Assembly (NCBI RefSeq): GCF_017873095.1
Contig: NZ_JAGGJU010000001.1
Coordinates: 62,001 to 126,000, forward strand
Length of the DNA stretch: 64,000 bases
DNA from: Heterorhizobium halophytocola
Lineage (GTDB): Bacteria; Pseudomonadota; Alphaproteobacteria; Rhizobiales; Rhizobiaceae
Direction: 5' to 3'
Shown here piece after piece: positions 1-9,153 of the stretch. Within the stretch, counting starts at the first letter, position 1; each line of letters opens with the position of its first letter. The notes below the pieces were generated by a model. It was not told where the DNA came from and searched no databases. It saw only the letters and a program-made list of their open reading frames with translations. A program made the translations under genes and the position numbers.

Positions 1-6
1 GACCTG

Positions 7-1527
7 ATGCCCATGACCTACGAGACCTTCACCCGCGAGATCGCCCGCCTCAACGACGTCCTTTGCAGCATCAACCTGCTGACCTGGGATTCGCGCACGA
101 TGATGCCGGCCGGCGGTGTCGAGAGCCGCGGCAAGCAGATCGCGACGCTGACCGGGATTGCCCGCGATCTGGCGACCGGCGACGCCCTGCAGAAGGCCAT
201 CGAGGGCGCAAGGTCGGAGCTTACAGGCGTGCCCGCAGACGATCTTCGGCTTCGGGCGATCGAGACCGCGGCCACCCAGACGGCAACACTTGCACGCATA
301 CCGGCAAGTCTCGTCTCCGAGGCAGCGGAATTGAAGACGCTGGCACAGTCTGCCTGGGCAAGGGCAAGAGCCGCCGATGATTTTGCCGGCTTCGCGCCGA
401 TGCTGGAACGCACCATGGAGATGCAGCGCCAGATCGCCGGTGCCATCGGCTATGACGAGCACCCCTATGACGCGCTGGTCTCCACCTATGAACCCGGCAT
501 GCGCTGGAAGCGGCTGCGCGGCCTCTACGGCGAATTGCAGACCGCGCTGCTGCCGCTGCTCGATCGCGCCAGAGAGGTCCGGATACGCTCCGACATTCTC
601 GAACGCAGCTATCCGGTCGAAAGCCAGCGCGCCTTTTCCGTGCGGATGGCGCAGCGCATGGGCTACGACTTCGACCGCGGCCGCCTCGACAATACGGTAC
701 ATCCCTTCGAGATCTCGTTTACCCGCGAGGACGTGCGCATCACCGGGCGGTTTCGCGACACCTGGCTGCCGGGCGGCCTGTTCGCCGTCTGGCACGAGGC
801 GGGCCATGGGCTTTACGAGCAGGGTGTCTCGCCCGACCTGACGCGCAGCGCCTTCACCGCCGATTTCGTCAATCTCTACGCCGTGGGCGGTGCCAGCTTC
901 GGCACCCATGAATCCCAGTCGCGGCTGCTGGAAAACCGGGTCGGGCGCTCCAGGCGGTTCTGGGAACTGCATTTCGAAGAGCTGCGGCAGGCCTTCCCCG
1001 ACCAGCTTTCCGACGTCAGCGCGGATGAGTTCTGGCGTGCCGTCAACGCCCCCCGCCCCGGCCATATCCGCGTCGAGGCGGACGAACTCACCTATGACTT
1101 CCACATCATGCTGCGCTCGGAAATCGAGGCCGGGCTGATGGCAGGCGAGGTTTCGGTCGGCGAATTGCCGGAGATCTGGGCGGCCAAGATGCGCTCCTAT
1201 CTCGGGCTTACGGTTCCGAGCGACACGCTCGGCGTGCTGCAGGACGTCCACTGGTCGTCGGGCATGATCGGCTCCTTCCCGACCTATACGATCGGCAACA
1301 TCATGTCGTCGCAGTTCTTCGCCGCGGCCCGCAAGGACCAGGCGGTCGAGACGGGCCTCGAAATTGGCGACTACCAGCCGCTCAAGACCTGGCTGAACGA
1401 CCAGGTCCATCGGCATGGCCGGTCGCGCAGCCCCAGCGAATTGCTGCTTGCCGCCACCGGATCGGAGCTTTCGACGGAGGCCTATATCGCCGACCTGACC
1501 CACAAGGTCGATGAGCTTACCCTCTGA
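7..1527 (+). CDS. Carboxypeptidase Taq (M32) family metallocarboxypeptidase
   Basis: Zinc-dependent cytoplasmic carboxypeptidase that removes C-terminal residues from peptides (family knowledge). The 506-residue product has the M32 hallmarks: HEAGH at about residues 263-267 (HEXXH zinc site) and HESQSR from residue 301 supplying the next ligand, plus the N-terminal LLTWDSRTMMPAGG block typical of the family. Length is normal for M32 (about 490-510). Two ATGs lie close together (7 and 13) and the frame is open to the window edge, so the true start could be slightly upstream. It stands alone; the next gene in the same direction is 160 bases away and weak. Confidence 0.93.
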   Translation: MPMTYETFTREIARLNDVLCSINLLTWDSRTMMPAGGVESRGKQIATLTGIARDLATGDALQKAIEGARSELTGVPADDLRLRAIETAATQTATLARIPASLVSEAAELKTLAQSAWARARAADDFAGFAPMLERTMEMQRQIAGAIGYDEHPYDALVSTYEPGMRWKRLRGLYGELQTALLPLLDRAREVRIRSDILERSYPVESQRAFSVRMAQRMGYDFDRGRLDNTVHPFEISFTREDVRITGRFRDTWLPGGLFAVWHEAGHGLYEQGVSPDLTRSAFTADFVNLYAVGGASFGTHESQSRLLENRVGRSRRFWELHFEELRQAFPDQLSDVSADEFWRAVNAPRPGHIRVEADELTYDFHIMLRSEIEAGLMAGEVSVGELPEIWAAKMRSYLGLTVPSDTLGVLQDVHWSSGMIGSFPTYTIGNIMSSQFFAAARKDQAVETGLEIGDYQPLKTWLNDQVHRHGRSRSPSELLLAATGSELSTEAYIADLTHKVDELTL

Positions 1528-1687
1528 CTTTGCTAGGGTCTTGCGTCAGCGTGCGGCGGCTGCCGTGCACGCAATGCGCGGAACAAACTTTATTTGGCAT
1601 CCAGGCCGTGCAATCAGCGAACTTAACCATGCTTTAACGCTGCAGGAGAAAGATGAGCCTACATCGTTTTTTTAGATTTGGTTCATC

Positions 1688-1900
1688 ATGTTTGTCCTAT
1701 CCGTTCGCTACAAGGGTCACGAGCGCAGCCTGCTCGCCTCCGATATTGAATTTGAAAGCACCAGCATGACCGCTCAGATCTGCGACCGCGCGCTCAGCTT
1801 TCCGCTGGCCGATGTGCTGAGCGTCACGCAGGTCGATACCGCCGCGCCGAGCGAAGTCGGACAGCGGCCGGTGACAGCGACCTCCAGCTGGCATCACTGA
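1688..1900 (+). CDS. Hypothetical small protein (70 aa), doubtful
   Basis: A short frame starting with ATG 1688 encodes 70 residues with no recognised domain. Its first 50 residues look like alternating beta strands (FVLSVRYKGHERSLL, ALSFPLADVLSV) and the tail is low-complexity. A better Shine-Dalgarno (AGGAGA) precedes a different ATG at 1652 that opens only a 38-codon frame, so this region might instead encode a shorter peptide or nothing. The 427 bases between the carboxypeptidase and the hydrolase (1528-1954) otherwise hold an AT-rich stretch around 1580-1690 that may be a promoter. Function unknown. Confidence 0.3.
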   Translation: MFVLSVRYKGHERSLLASDIEFESTSMTAQICDRALSFPLADVLSVTQVDTAAPSEVGQRPVTATSSWHH

Positions 1901-1954
1901 CAGCGTTACCAGCAGCAGCCGGCATTGCCCTGAAGAGATAGTCGACAAGCGCCC

Positions 1955-3727
1955 TCAGACGCGGGCGTCGACCGCCCGTCTGACGATGTCGATCAGCTGA
2001 TCCTGCGCCGCGCGCGGCGTCAGGTTGTGATCGGCATTCTCGATGATTTCGAGCGACAGGTTGGAGAAGGCCTCGAGGCCGGAGAGATCCGGGCCGAAAT
2101 ACAGCGCCATCTGGTCGAGGCTCCCGTCATCGCGCACATTGGCAAACGAGACCGGCACGGCGCGGATCTCCAGATCGCGCAGAATCGTCGACAACCGCCG
2201 GCGGAAACGGCCGATCCTGGTAAGCGGGCCGAGATGCGGCGCCAGGCGCGTCATCGCCTTGGTGCGCAGTTGGCCCAGTACGTTGATCGCGGCACGCGGC
2301 AGGTTGACCTCACCTTTCAGGATGCGGCCGAGGATACGGATGTCGAAGGCGCGGCGACGGTAGTCGTTGAGCGAGCGGGCACCGACCCGCAAGGCGTTTT
2401 CGAGATTTTCCGCCGGATCGAAGATCAGCCGCAACTGGTTGACCGAGACGACGGCGGCGACATCCGCGCTGATGGCGGCGAAATGCAAGGCCGACCAGGC
2501 GCCGGAGCATCGCCCGACCAGGATGATCGGTCCGCCCGAACGCTGTTTCAGCATCCGCACGGCATGGCCGATATCGGTAAGCTGCTGGCTGGAATAGATT
2601 ACCTGTTCGGGCGCGCCGGGCTGCGCCGGACTGTCGCCGATGCCGGAAAGATCGAGCCGGAACGACGCGATACCCTCGCCGGCCAGGTCCCGGGCAGCCC
2701 GAACCCAGATGCCGCCCCAGCCGATACGATGACCATAGCCGGTATTGAGATAGATGACGGTCGCCTTCGGCGCGGTCGCAACCGGGCATGTCAGCACGCC
2801 GAACAGACCGGGTTCCGGCCCGAAGGTCAGCACCTCCTCGGCAAAGTGCTGGCTGGCATGCATCGGCTGGAAGCGGGGCACGGCATCGGCGACTTTGCCG
2901 GCGAAACGCGCCTTGACCCAGCCGGCGATTGCCGCGATCGGCGAAAGCGGAATGACCGAGGTCGTCGGGCTTTCCATCAGGGCGCCATAGCCGTCGAAGC
3001 GCACGGCCTCGCCTTTGACGCCGGCCGCCGCAAGTGCTGCAAGCAGCTCGGCATCGGCCGCGTAGTCCGGACGCTCCAGCACCAGTACCGGCAGCTTCGC
3101 ATCGAGGCCCTCGAAGCCGATCTTCAGGGGTTTCAGCTCGGCTGCCAGCCGCTCCGTCATCCGGAAACCGGCCAGCGTCACGGCGTCCGGCGGCGTGCCG
3201 AGATCGAGCCCCAGCGTCTCGCGGATGATTCGCTCGCGCATGTCGATCTCGCGCAGATAGCGCCGGCCCGACAGCACGGGGGCGGCAATGACCAGCCCGC
3301 CGGTGGCAAAATAGGAGCGCGCGGCGATCAGTGCCACGGTGGCGCCGAGCCCGATGCCGTAAAAGATCACCCGCTCGCAGCCGCTGGCCGCCCGCAAGAC
3401 GTCGGCTGCGGCAAGCGCGCCTTCGGTCAACCGGACGAGCCCCGCCCCACCCTCGACCGGCAGCGCGTCGCCCTCGCCCGGATGATCATAACGCAGCACC
3501 GGAAAGCCCTGGCCGGACAGCCGGTCGCCGAGCAGGCGGTGGAACTTGCGCACGCAGAGTTCGTCATAGCCCCAAGGGTTGCAGACCACGATGCCGACAT
3601 CGCCGGCGCCGGGATGATAATGACCGACAGTGCCGGCAAAGGTCAGCGGATGAAGAGACGCGCGCCCCGTTGCGTCAGGGGACGCGTCGCGGGCCTCCTC
3701 GATCTCGAAACGGTCCGCATGGGCCAT
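1955..3727 (-). CDS. Two-domain alpha/beta hydrolase, polysaccharide-locus type
   Basis: 590 residues made of two alpha/beta-hydrolase domains in tandem. Domain 1 (about 30-275) has FYGIGLGATVAL, where the nucleophile elbow reads GIGLG (124-128), with glycine at the usual serine position. Domain 2 (about 290-585) has VGRCSGAW, an elbow GRCSG with Cys407 as the likely nucleophile, as in dienelactone-hydrolase-like enzymes. Similar hydrolases sit in exopolysaccharide clusters (exosortase-associated hydrolases), so trimming or transfer of acyl groups on a glycan is plausible but inferred. Start ATG at 3727 overlaps the stop of the flippase gene (TGATG), implying translational coupling. The open frame extends to 4036, but that extension lies inside the flippase gene and is Arg-rich shadow. 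Confidence 0.85.
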   Translation of the reverse strand: MAHADRFEIEEARDASPDATGRASLHPLTFAGTVGHYHPGAGDVGIVVCNPWGYDELCVRKFHRLLGDRLSGQGFPVLRYDHPGEGDALPVEGGAGLVRLTEGALAAADVLRAASGCERVIFYGIGLGATVALIAARSYFATGGLVIAAPVLSGRRYLREIDMRERIIRETLGLDLGTPPDAVTLAGFRMTERLAAELKPLKIGFEGLDAKLPVLVLERPDYAADAELLAALAAAGVKGEAVRFDGYGALMESPTTSVIPLSPIAAIAGWVKARFAGKVADAVPRFQPMHASQHFAEEVLTFGPEPGLFGVLTCPVATAPKATVIYLNTGYGHRIGWGGIWVRAARDLAGEGIASFRLDLSGIGDSPAQPGAPEQVIYSSQQLTDIGHAVRMLKQRSGGPIILVGRCSGAWSALHFAAISADVAAVVSVNQLRLIFDPAENLENALRVGARSLNDYRRRAFDIRILGRILKGEVNLPRAAINVLGQLRTKAMTRLAPHLGPLTRIGRFRRRLSTILRDLEIRAVPVSFANVRDDGSLDQMALYFGPDLSGLEAFSNLSLEIIENADHNLTPRAAQDQLIDIVRRAVDARV

Positions 3728-5235
3728 CAGCCTTCCTCCCTTGCCGGCTTTCCAGGGCCGACCAGCAGCACCCAGCGAAGGGCCCCCGCAATCCCCGGCG
3801 GCAGGCGTCCGCCTGCCCATTGTCCCAGACTGTCGCGCAGGTCGCGCGGCAGGGCACCAAGCGCGATCAGCGCCATCGGATAGATCACGCCGCCGATCAG
3901 GATGCCGAGGATCATGCCCGGCAATCCGTCGACAAGACGCATGGTGCCGAAGGCGGCGGCGGCGCAAAGGCCGGCCGCGACACAGACCTTGAGCAGGCTC
4001 GCGACATCGACGGCGATATCGAGCCGGCGCCGGCAATACCAGAGATAGAAGATCAGCGTGACGAAGGACATTCCGCCCTTGATCCAGGCGGCCCCCTCGC
4101 CACCGAAGACGGGCACGATGGAGAAGATGGCGGCGACCGTGAACAGGCCGCTGACGATCGTCACCCGAAGCGTGACCCCGCTGCGCCGCGTGGCCAGCAG
4201 AAGCCGCGCCGGCGCGATGTTGATTGCCAGCGGCAGCGAGGCGATCAGCAGCACGACGGCCACATGGACCGCCGGGGTGAAGCTGGCACCGAACAGCGTC
4301 GGGATCAGCACCGGTGCGATGGCCGCCCCGCCGAAGGCGATCGGCGCGATCAGCACGGTAAGGCCAAGCAGGCTCCGGTTGAAGACGCGCACGAGCGTGA
4401 CGTGATCGCCGCGATCATGGTGGTAGCCCAGATACGGCACCAGCGTTGCTGCCAGATAGAGCCCGACCTGCAGCACCATCCCCGACATGGTGGCACCGAC
4501 GGCGTAGTAGCCGACATCGAGCAGCGTCAGGTAGAAGCCGATGATCGCCAGTTCGACGCGCGATGTGAGGATGGCCGAAAGCGCGGAAGACACCCAGTTG
4601 TCGCGGGCATAGACGCGCATCTCGGGCGTGATCGGCGCACTTGGAACGGATCTGGGCGCCCGGTAGCGGTAAAGCGCCAGCGCCTGCGGCAGATGCCGCG
4701 CCACATGGCCGAAGATCGCGCCGGCCGGACCGAGGATAAGACCGCCGGCCAGCACGGCAAAAGGCTGGATCAGGCAGCCGACGGCGGCAAAGGCGGTGCT
4801 TTCGCGAAACCGGCCGAGCCCTTCGGCGGCAGCCAGCGACATGGTGGAGAAGCCATAGGCGGCGAACAGGACGATATTGCCGATCCAGATGACGCTGTCG
4901 TCGATGCGCCCGCGCTGCCAGAGCAGGACCGCATAGGCAAGGCCGATCAGCGACAGCAGGCCGGTGGACAGGGCGAACGGTCGCGACACGGCATTGACGA
5001 GTGCTGCTCCGCCACCCTCGTCGTCCCCCCGGCCGATGAAGCGCAACAGCGCCTGGGTGAGGCCGAGCCCGGACACCTGGACGCCAATCGTCATCAGCCA
5101 CAGCGCATAGGCGACGATGCCGGAGCCCTCGACGCCGAGCAGCCGTGCGACGACGATGCTGGAGGCAAGGCCGGCAAACAGCGACAGCAATCCCGCGGCC
5201 GTATTGAGCAGCGATGAACTGAGCATGGATTGCAT
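3727..5235 (-). CDS. Oligosaccharide flippase (Wzx-like, MOP superfamily)
   Basis: About 500-residue polytopic inner-membrane protein. The N-terminus SSSLLNTAAGLLSLFAGLASSIVVARLLG is the typical first helix of polysaccharide flippases (a serine-rich lead, then VARLLG), and roughly 12-14 hydrophobic segments follow. Such proteins move undecaprenyl-linked repeat units to the periplasm. I chose ATG 5235, preceded by GGAGA; an ATG at 5304 and a TTG at 5313 are in frame upstream but add only a charged leader. Its stop overlaps the hydrolase start. With the divergent TupA-like and GumK-like genes it forms a small surface-glycan locus. Confidence 0.85.
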   Translation of the reverse strand: MQSMLSSSLLNTAAGLLSLFAGLASSIVVARLLGVEGSGIVAYALWLMTIGVQVSGLGLTQALLRFIGRGDDEGGGAALVNAVSRPFALSTGLLSLIGLAYAVLLWQRGRIDDSVIWIGNIVLFAAYGFSTMSLAAAEGLGRFRESTAFAAVGCLIQPFAVLAGGLILGPAGAIFGHVARHLPQALALYRYRAPRSVPSAPITPEMRVYARDNWVSSALSAILTSRVELAIIGFYLTLLDVGYYAVGATMSGMVLQVGLYLAATLVPYLGYHHDRGDHVTLVRVFNRSLLGLTVLIAPIAFGGAAIAPVLIPTLFGASFTPAVHVAVVLLIASLPLAINIAPARLLLATRRSGVTLRVTIVSGLFTVAAIFSIVPVFGGEGAAWIKGGMSFVTLIFYLWYCRRRLDIAVDVASLLKVCVAAGLCAAAAFGTMRLVDGLPGMILGILIGGVIYPMALIALGALPRDLRDSLGQWAGGRLPPGIAGALRWVLLVGPGKPAREEG

Positions 5236-5451
5236 GACGGCGGCCGTCTCCGTTTCCCGGCCACCCGCATGCAAGCGGGCTCTCTGGCCGAAGATCGAGC
5301 GCATCCTAATCAAGCGGACTTAAGATTCGGTTGCCCGGCGGAGCGAAACACGATGTGCGACGGGGCAAGATCAGGGCGTGCGAGCGCTCATTTAACGCGG
5401 ATTTAAGGAAACACGAATACGGTCCGCGAAAGCTCAAGGGTAGCATGATCA

Positions 5452-6366
5452 ATGACTGACATTTCCCTTTCAGCGCACCAAAAGGGGTCGCTGACGCAAA
5501 AGATGCGCCATCTGTTCTGGCGGGCGATTTCCAGCCTGCCGGACGCGCCCTATATCCGCTGGAAATATTTCTCCCTCTCCGGCCGGTTTCCGGATCTCGC
5601 CAAGCCGCGCCTGTTCACCGAGAAGGTGCAGGTGCGCAAGCTCTACGACCGCAATCCGATCTATCCGGGTCTGGTCGACAAGGCCGCCGCCAAGGCGGTG
5701 ATTGCAGAGCGGGCCGGCCCGCAATACGTAATCGAGACCTATTGGGTCGGCACTGACATCAAGACGATCGACTGGTCGACGATCAGCCTGCCGGCGGTCG
5801 CCAAGCCGACCAATGGCAGCGGCCAGGGTTGCTTCCTGCGCACGACGACCGATGTCGCACGCTTCATCGCAGAGGACCCGACGCCGCACTGGCTAGCGAT
5901 CAAGCATCACCGCATCAATCGCGAATGGGCCTACGGCGCCGTCGCGCCGCAGGTGATCATCGAGCGCATGCTGGTCGAGGGCGACGGCGCGCCGGATGAC
6001 TACCGGGTGTTCATCTTTTCCGGCGTGGTCTCGCATATCGAGGTGCGCCTGCGCCGCGACGGCATCGGCTACGAATGCAACTACACGCCGGACTGGGAGA
6101 AGATGGCCTATTGCGCCGACTATTACCCGCTCTATCCGCAGGCGGTGGAACGGCCGGCGCAACTGGACGAAATGCTCGATGTGGCGCGCAGGCTGGCGGC
6201 CGATCTCGACTTCATGCGGGTCGATTTCTATGTCACCCCCGGGCGCCTCCATGTGGGCGAGATGACGCTTTATCCGGGCGGCGGCTTTCACGGCTGCGTC
6301 GCCGATGAATATGACGCGGTTCTGGGCGAGCGCTGGCAACAGCAACTCTACGCGAAAAGTGGCTGA
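5452..6366 (+). CDS. TupA-like ATP-grasp protein (glycan-locus amidoligase/transferase)
   Basis: 304 residues. The block LFTEKVQVRKLYDRNP near residue 58, KPTNGSGQG near 118 and DDYRVFIFSG near 182, followed by a C-terminal LDFMRVDFYVTPGRLHVGEMTLYPGGG, match the TupA-like ATPgrasp family (teichuronopeptide biosynthesis relatives often found among polysaccharide genes). ATP-grasp enzymes join a carboxylate to an amine through acyl phosphate, so peptide or amino-acid decoration of a glycan is a reasonable inference; the substrate is unknown. It is divergent from the flippase across 216 bases that probably hold both promoters, and lies 129 bases before the glycosyltransferase. Confidence 0.82.
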   Translation: MTDISLSAHQKGSLTQKMRHLFWRAISSLPDAPYIRWKYFSLSGRFPDLAKPRLFTEKVQVRKLYDRNPIYPGLVDKAAAKAVIAERAGPQYVIETYWVGTDIKTIDWSTISLPAVAKPTNGSGQGCFLRTTTDVARFIAEDPTPHWLAIKHHRINREWAYGAVAPQVIIERMLVEGDGAPDDYRVFIFSGVVSHIEVRLRRDGIGYECNYTPDWEKMAYCADYYPLYPQAVERPAQLDEMLDVARRLAADLDFMRVDFYVTPGRLHVGEMTLYPGGGFHGCVADEYDAVLGERWQQQLYAKSG

Positions 6367-6495
6367 ATGCGCGGGTGACCGCGGCGGACCGGTTCTGGCA
6401 ATCAGAGTCCGGACTAGCCTTCAAGGCCTTGTTTTCAAGAGGGTTCTCATCCGTTCACGCACCCTGCACTGGCGAACATTTCCAAGGGGGCCGAC

Positions 6496-7611
6496 ATGAA
6501 ATTCCTCTTTCTCTCGACCCATGCCTTCCTGCCGGCGACACGCAAGACCAGCGTGCATTTCGTCGCGGAAGCCCTGGTCGCGCGCCGCCACAAGGTCGAC
6601 ACGGTCAGCGTCGGCATGAGCCGGCTGACCGCCTGGAAGAAACCGCAGCTCGTCGAGGGCGCGATCGCTGCCGGACAGAAGAACCGGTTCGCAGACACGG
6701 CACCGGGTTATCGTTCGGCCGCCTACCTGCCGCCACTGCACCCGTTCAGCACCTCGCATGCCTGGGTCAACCGGCTGACCGCGCTTACCTTTCCGCTCTA
6801 CGGCAATCTGCTGCCGGGCTTCCTGCGCCAAGCCATAACGGACGCGGACGTGGTGGTCATCGAATCCGGCACGGCGATCGCCTTTTTCGACGCGGTCCAG
6901 CGTCTCAATCCCAAGGCAGCCGTGATCTATTTCTGCCGCGACCGGCTGGATACGGTCGGCGCCTCGGCCTGGCTGCAGGCAACCGAACAGCGGATTGCGC
7001 CCCTCTGCGATCGCGTCATCGTGCCTTCGCCGCGCATGGCCGACCACCTGCCGAAGACCGCCAGGGTCCGCTTCATTCCGCAGGGGATCGACAAGCAGGT
7101 CTTCGATGCGGCGACCGTCTCGCCCTACCCGCCCGGCACCCTGAACGCCGTCTCCGTCGGAAACATGCTCTTCGACCGCGCGGCCATCGAGGCCATGGCG
7201 GCGGCGCGTCCGGATATCACCTATCATCTGTTCGGCGCCGGCATTCCGGACGATTTCGCCGGCAATGTGAGGGTCTATGGCGAGCGACCATTCCCCGACA
7301 TCGTGCCCTTCATCAGGTTTGCCGATTTCGGCATTGCGCCCTACAGGCTCGGTGAACGCGAACTCTATCTGGCGCAGTCGAGCCTGAAGCTGCAGCAATA
7401 CAGCTACTGCCTGTTGCCGATCCTGGTGCCGCGGCTGCTGGAAGGCAGCCGCGGCAATCTCGTCGGCTATGACCGCCCTGAGACCCAGGACTGGACATTG
7501 CTGCTCGACCGCGTGCTTGCAAGCGCGCATCCCGAAGGCTGGCGCGACGGCATCCTCACATGGGACGAGGTAGCCGAACGGATCGAGGCGGAAATCCCGG
7601 CGTCGGCCTGA
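6496..7611 (+). CDS. GumK-like glucuronosyltransferase (GT70-type)
   Basis: 371 residues of a GT-B glycosyltransferase. Several blocks match the layout of xanthan GumK: LSTHAFLPATRKTSVHFVAE at the N-terminus, DVVVIESGTAIAFFDAV near 117, VPSPRMADHL near 177, SVGNMLFDRAAIEAM near 217 and FADFGIAPYRLGEREL followed by SLKLQQYSYCLLP near 275-300. GumK transfers glucuronic acid from UDP-GlcA to a lipid-linked oligosaccharide at the inner membrane; donor and role here are inferred from the similarity. A Shine-Dalgarno AAGGGGG precedes ATG 6496. The Gum-type assembly fits with the nearby flippase, but no GumBCDE homologues are in the window. Confidence 0.82.
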   Translation: MKFLFLSTHAFLPATRKTSVHFVAEALVARRHKVDTVSVGMSRLTAWKKPQLVEGAIAAGQKNRFADTAPGYRSAAYLPPLHPFSTSHAWVNRLTALTFPLYGNLLPGFLRQAITDADVVVIESGTAIAFFDAVQRLNPKAAVIYFCRDRLDTVGASAWLQATEQRIAPLCDRVIVPSPRMADHLPKTARVRFIPQGIDKQVFDAATVSPYPPGTLNAVSVGNMLFDRAAIEAMAAARPDITYHLFGAGIPDDFAGNVRVYGERPFPDIVPFIRFADFGIAPYRLGERELYLAQSSLKLQQYSYCLLPILVPRLLEGSRGNLVGYDRPETQDWTLLLDRVLASAHPEGWRDGILTWDEVAERIEAEIPASA

Positions 7612-7738
7612 TCTGATCCGATCGGTCGACGATCCCCTGCTATGCCGCTTTGCCGCACCCGTTTCGTCTTGCCCCGACCGGCCGCAGCCGGATAGACCGG
7701 GATGGACAAACGGACCGAACGGGAAAAGGCCGAAGGCT

Positions 7739-8134
7739 TTGAGCGACGAGACGATCACCCTTTACGAGGCCATCGGCGGAGATCCGACGATCAGGGCTTT
7801 GACGCATCGCTTCTACGAGCTGATGGACACGTTGCCGGAGGCAGCCGCCTGCCGGGCGGTCCATCCGGACGACCTGTCACGCAGCGAGGAGAAGCTCTAC
7901 GAATATCTGTCGGGTTATCTGGGCGGGCCGCAACTCTATATCGAGAAATACGGTCACCCGATGCTGCGCCGACGGCATTTCGGCGCGGCCATCGGACCGG
8001 CCGAGCGTGACGGCTGGTTCCTATGCTTCCGCCGGGCGATGGAAGAGACCATCCCCAACGAGAAGCTGCGGGCGATCATCTGGGAGCCGGTCGAGCGGCT
8101 CGGCCATCACATGCAGAACAAAGAACAGGATTGA
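7739..8134 (+). CDS. Group II truncated hemoglobin
   Basis: 131 residues with the 2-over-2 globin pattern: TLYEAIGGDPTIRALTHRFYELM at the N-terminus, LSGYLGGPQLYIEKYGHPMLRRRHF in the middle (the His of RRRHF is the expected proximal heme ligand) and a Trp-rich C-terminal part with GWFLCFRRAM. Group II truncated hemoglobins bind O2 and NO and are usually linked to oxidative or nitrosative stress. The only usable start is TTG 7739, with GAAGG just upstream; no in-frame ATG gives the full N-terminus. The DUF423 gene starts 4 bases after its stop, so the two are cotranscribed. Confidence 0.9.
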   Translation: MSDETITLYEAIGGDPTIRALTHRFYELMDTLPEAAACRAVHPDDLSRSEEKLYEYLSGYLGGPQLYIEKYGHPMLRRRHFGAAIGPAERDGWFLCFRRAMEETIPNEKLRAIIWEPVERLGHHMQNKEQD

Positions 8135-8138
8135 ACGG

Positions 8139-8507
8139 ATGACCGCATTCGACCGCTTCACCCTGCCGGTGATCTTCGTGGCCGGCCTTGTCGGCGCGGC
8201 GGGCGTGGCGCTTGCAGCCGCCGGCGCGCATCTGGGCGGCGCGCTGATCGGCCCGGCCTCGACCATGTGCCTTGCCCATGCGCCGGCCATGCTGGCGCTG
8301 GCCGCGCTTTCGTCGGCCCGGCTGCGCACGGCCATACCGTCGGCGCTCCTGCTCGGCATCGGCACGCTGCTGTTTTCCGGAGATCTGACGTTCAAGCAGT
8401 TTTACGGTGAAAGCCTGTTTCCGATGGCCGCACCGACGGGCGGCATGATGGTGATCATCGGATGGCTGGTCGCGGCCGTCGGCGTCTTTCTGCCGCCGCG
8501 CACCTAG
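8139..8507 (+). CDS. DUF423 family membrane protein
   Basis: 122 residues with four hydrophobic helices and the DUF423 signatures: GLVGAAGVALAAAGAH at the N-terminus, LLLGIGTLLFSGDLTFKQFYG near residue 65, and a C-terminal APTGGMMVIIGWLVAAVG. The biochemical role of the family is not known. Start ATG 8139 follows the hemoglobin stop by 4 bases with GAACGG upstream, so translation is probably coupled. The 208 bases after it (8508-8715), up to the convergent VOC gene, show no convincing gene. Confidence 0.88.
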   Translation: MTAFDRFTLPVIFVAGLVGAAGVALAAAGAHLGGALIGPASTMCLAHAPAMLALAALSSARLRTAIPSALLLGIGTLLFSGDLTFKQFYGESLFPMAAPTGGMMVIIGWLVAAVGVFLPPRT

Positions 8508-8715
8508 GCTGCACCGGCATCATCAGGGGCATCACCGGTCTGTCCGGCATCCTCCGGTCATCGATCACCCGAGGCGGGCGCGATCATCCGGACCACCGGG
8601 TCCAGACGGCAGGCAGCCCTGGAAATCTCCGTCCAGACACCGTTTCGGGTTTCGGGACGAAAACGCCAGAGCAAAGGTCGACGTCGCGCGGATGCGCAGC
8701 GCCGACAGGGTGGGA

Positions 8716-9105
8716 TCAGGCCGGCAGATCGGCGACGCGGGTGCGGCCGAAAAACAAAAGATTGCCGTGCGGGTCGCGGATGTGGAAGCTGACCAGACGA
8801 TCCTCGTCCTCACGCACCTTGACCAGACCGTCGGCGCCGCGGCCGAGGAAGTCTTCATAGAGACGCTCGACATTGTCGGAGCGCAGGAAGACCGAGCTGT
8901 TGGTGACGAGATAGGGGTCCGCACAGCGCCAGAAATGCAGTTCGATGCGACCGCGGGTCAGCACCAGACAATCCGCGTTGCAGCAGGCAATGGCGGTGAA
9001 GCCAAGCGATTCCGTGTAATATTTCTGGGTCTGTTCGAAATTCAGCGACGGCAGAATAGGCATTACGTCGATCATGTCGACATCGGCAGGGAGCATCGCG
9101 TTCAT
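8716..9105 (-). CDS. VOC family protein (glyoxalase/bleomycin-resistance fold)
   Basis: 129 residues with the VOC beta-alpha-beta-beta-beta pattern: VMPILPSLNFEQTQKYYTESLGF at the N-terminus and FHIRDPHGNLLFFGR near the C-terminus, as in bleomycin-binding-type members. Substrate cannot be told; bleomycin resistance should not be assumed. I chose ATG 9105, preceded by GAAGGAAA at good spacing; a TTG five codons upstream is less likely. The gene stands between the convergent DUF423 gene and the DUF2325 pair in the same direction. Confidence 0.82.
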   Translation of the reverse strand: MNAMLPADVDMIDVMPILPSLNFEQTQKYYTESLGFTAIACCNADCLVLTRGRIELHFWRCADPYLVTNSSVFLRSDNVERLYEDFLGRGADGLVKVREDEDRLVSFHIRDPHGNLLFFGRTRVADLPA

Positions 9106-9153
9106 GCGCGTTTCCTTCAAGGCGGCAACCCGCAGCAGAAACTCCCGTTACCG

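Noticed and set aside
2027..3883. 618-codon plus-strand frame over the hydrolase gene
   Set aside because: Antisense to the two-domain hydrolase, no motifs.
3728..4036. N-terminal extension of the hydrolase frame
   Set aside because: Lies within the flippase gene; the ATG at 3727 with the coupled TGATG fits better.
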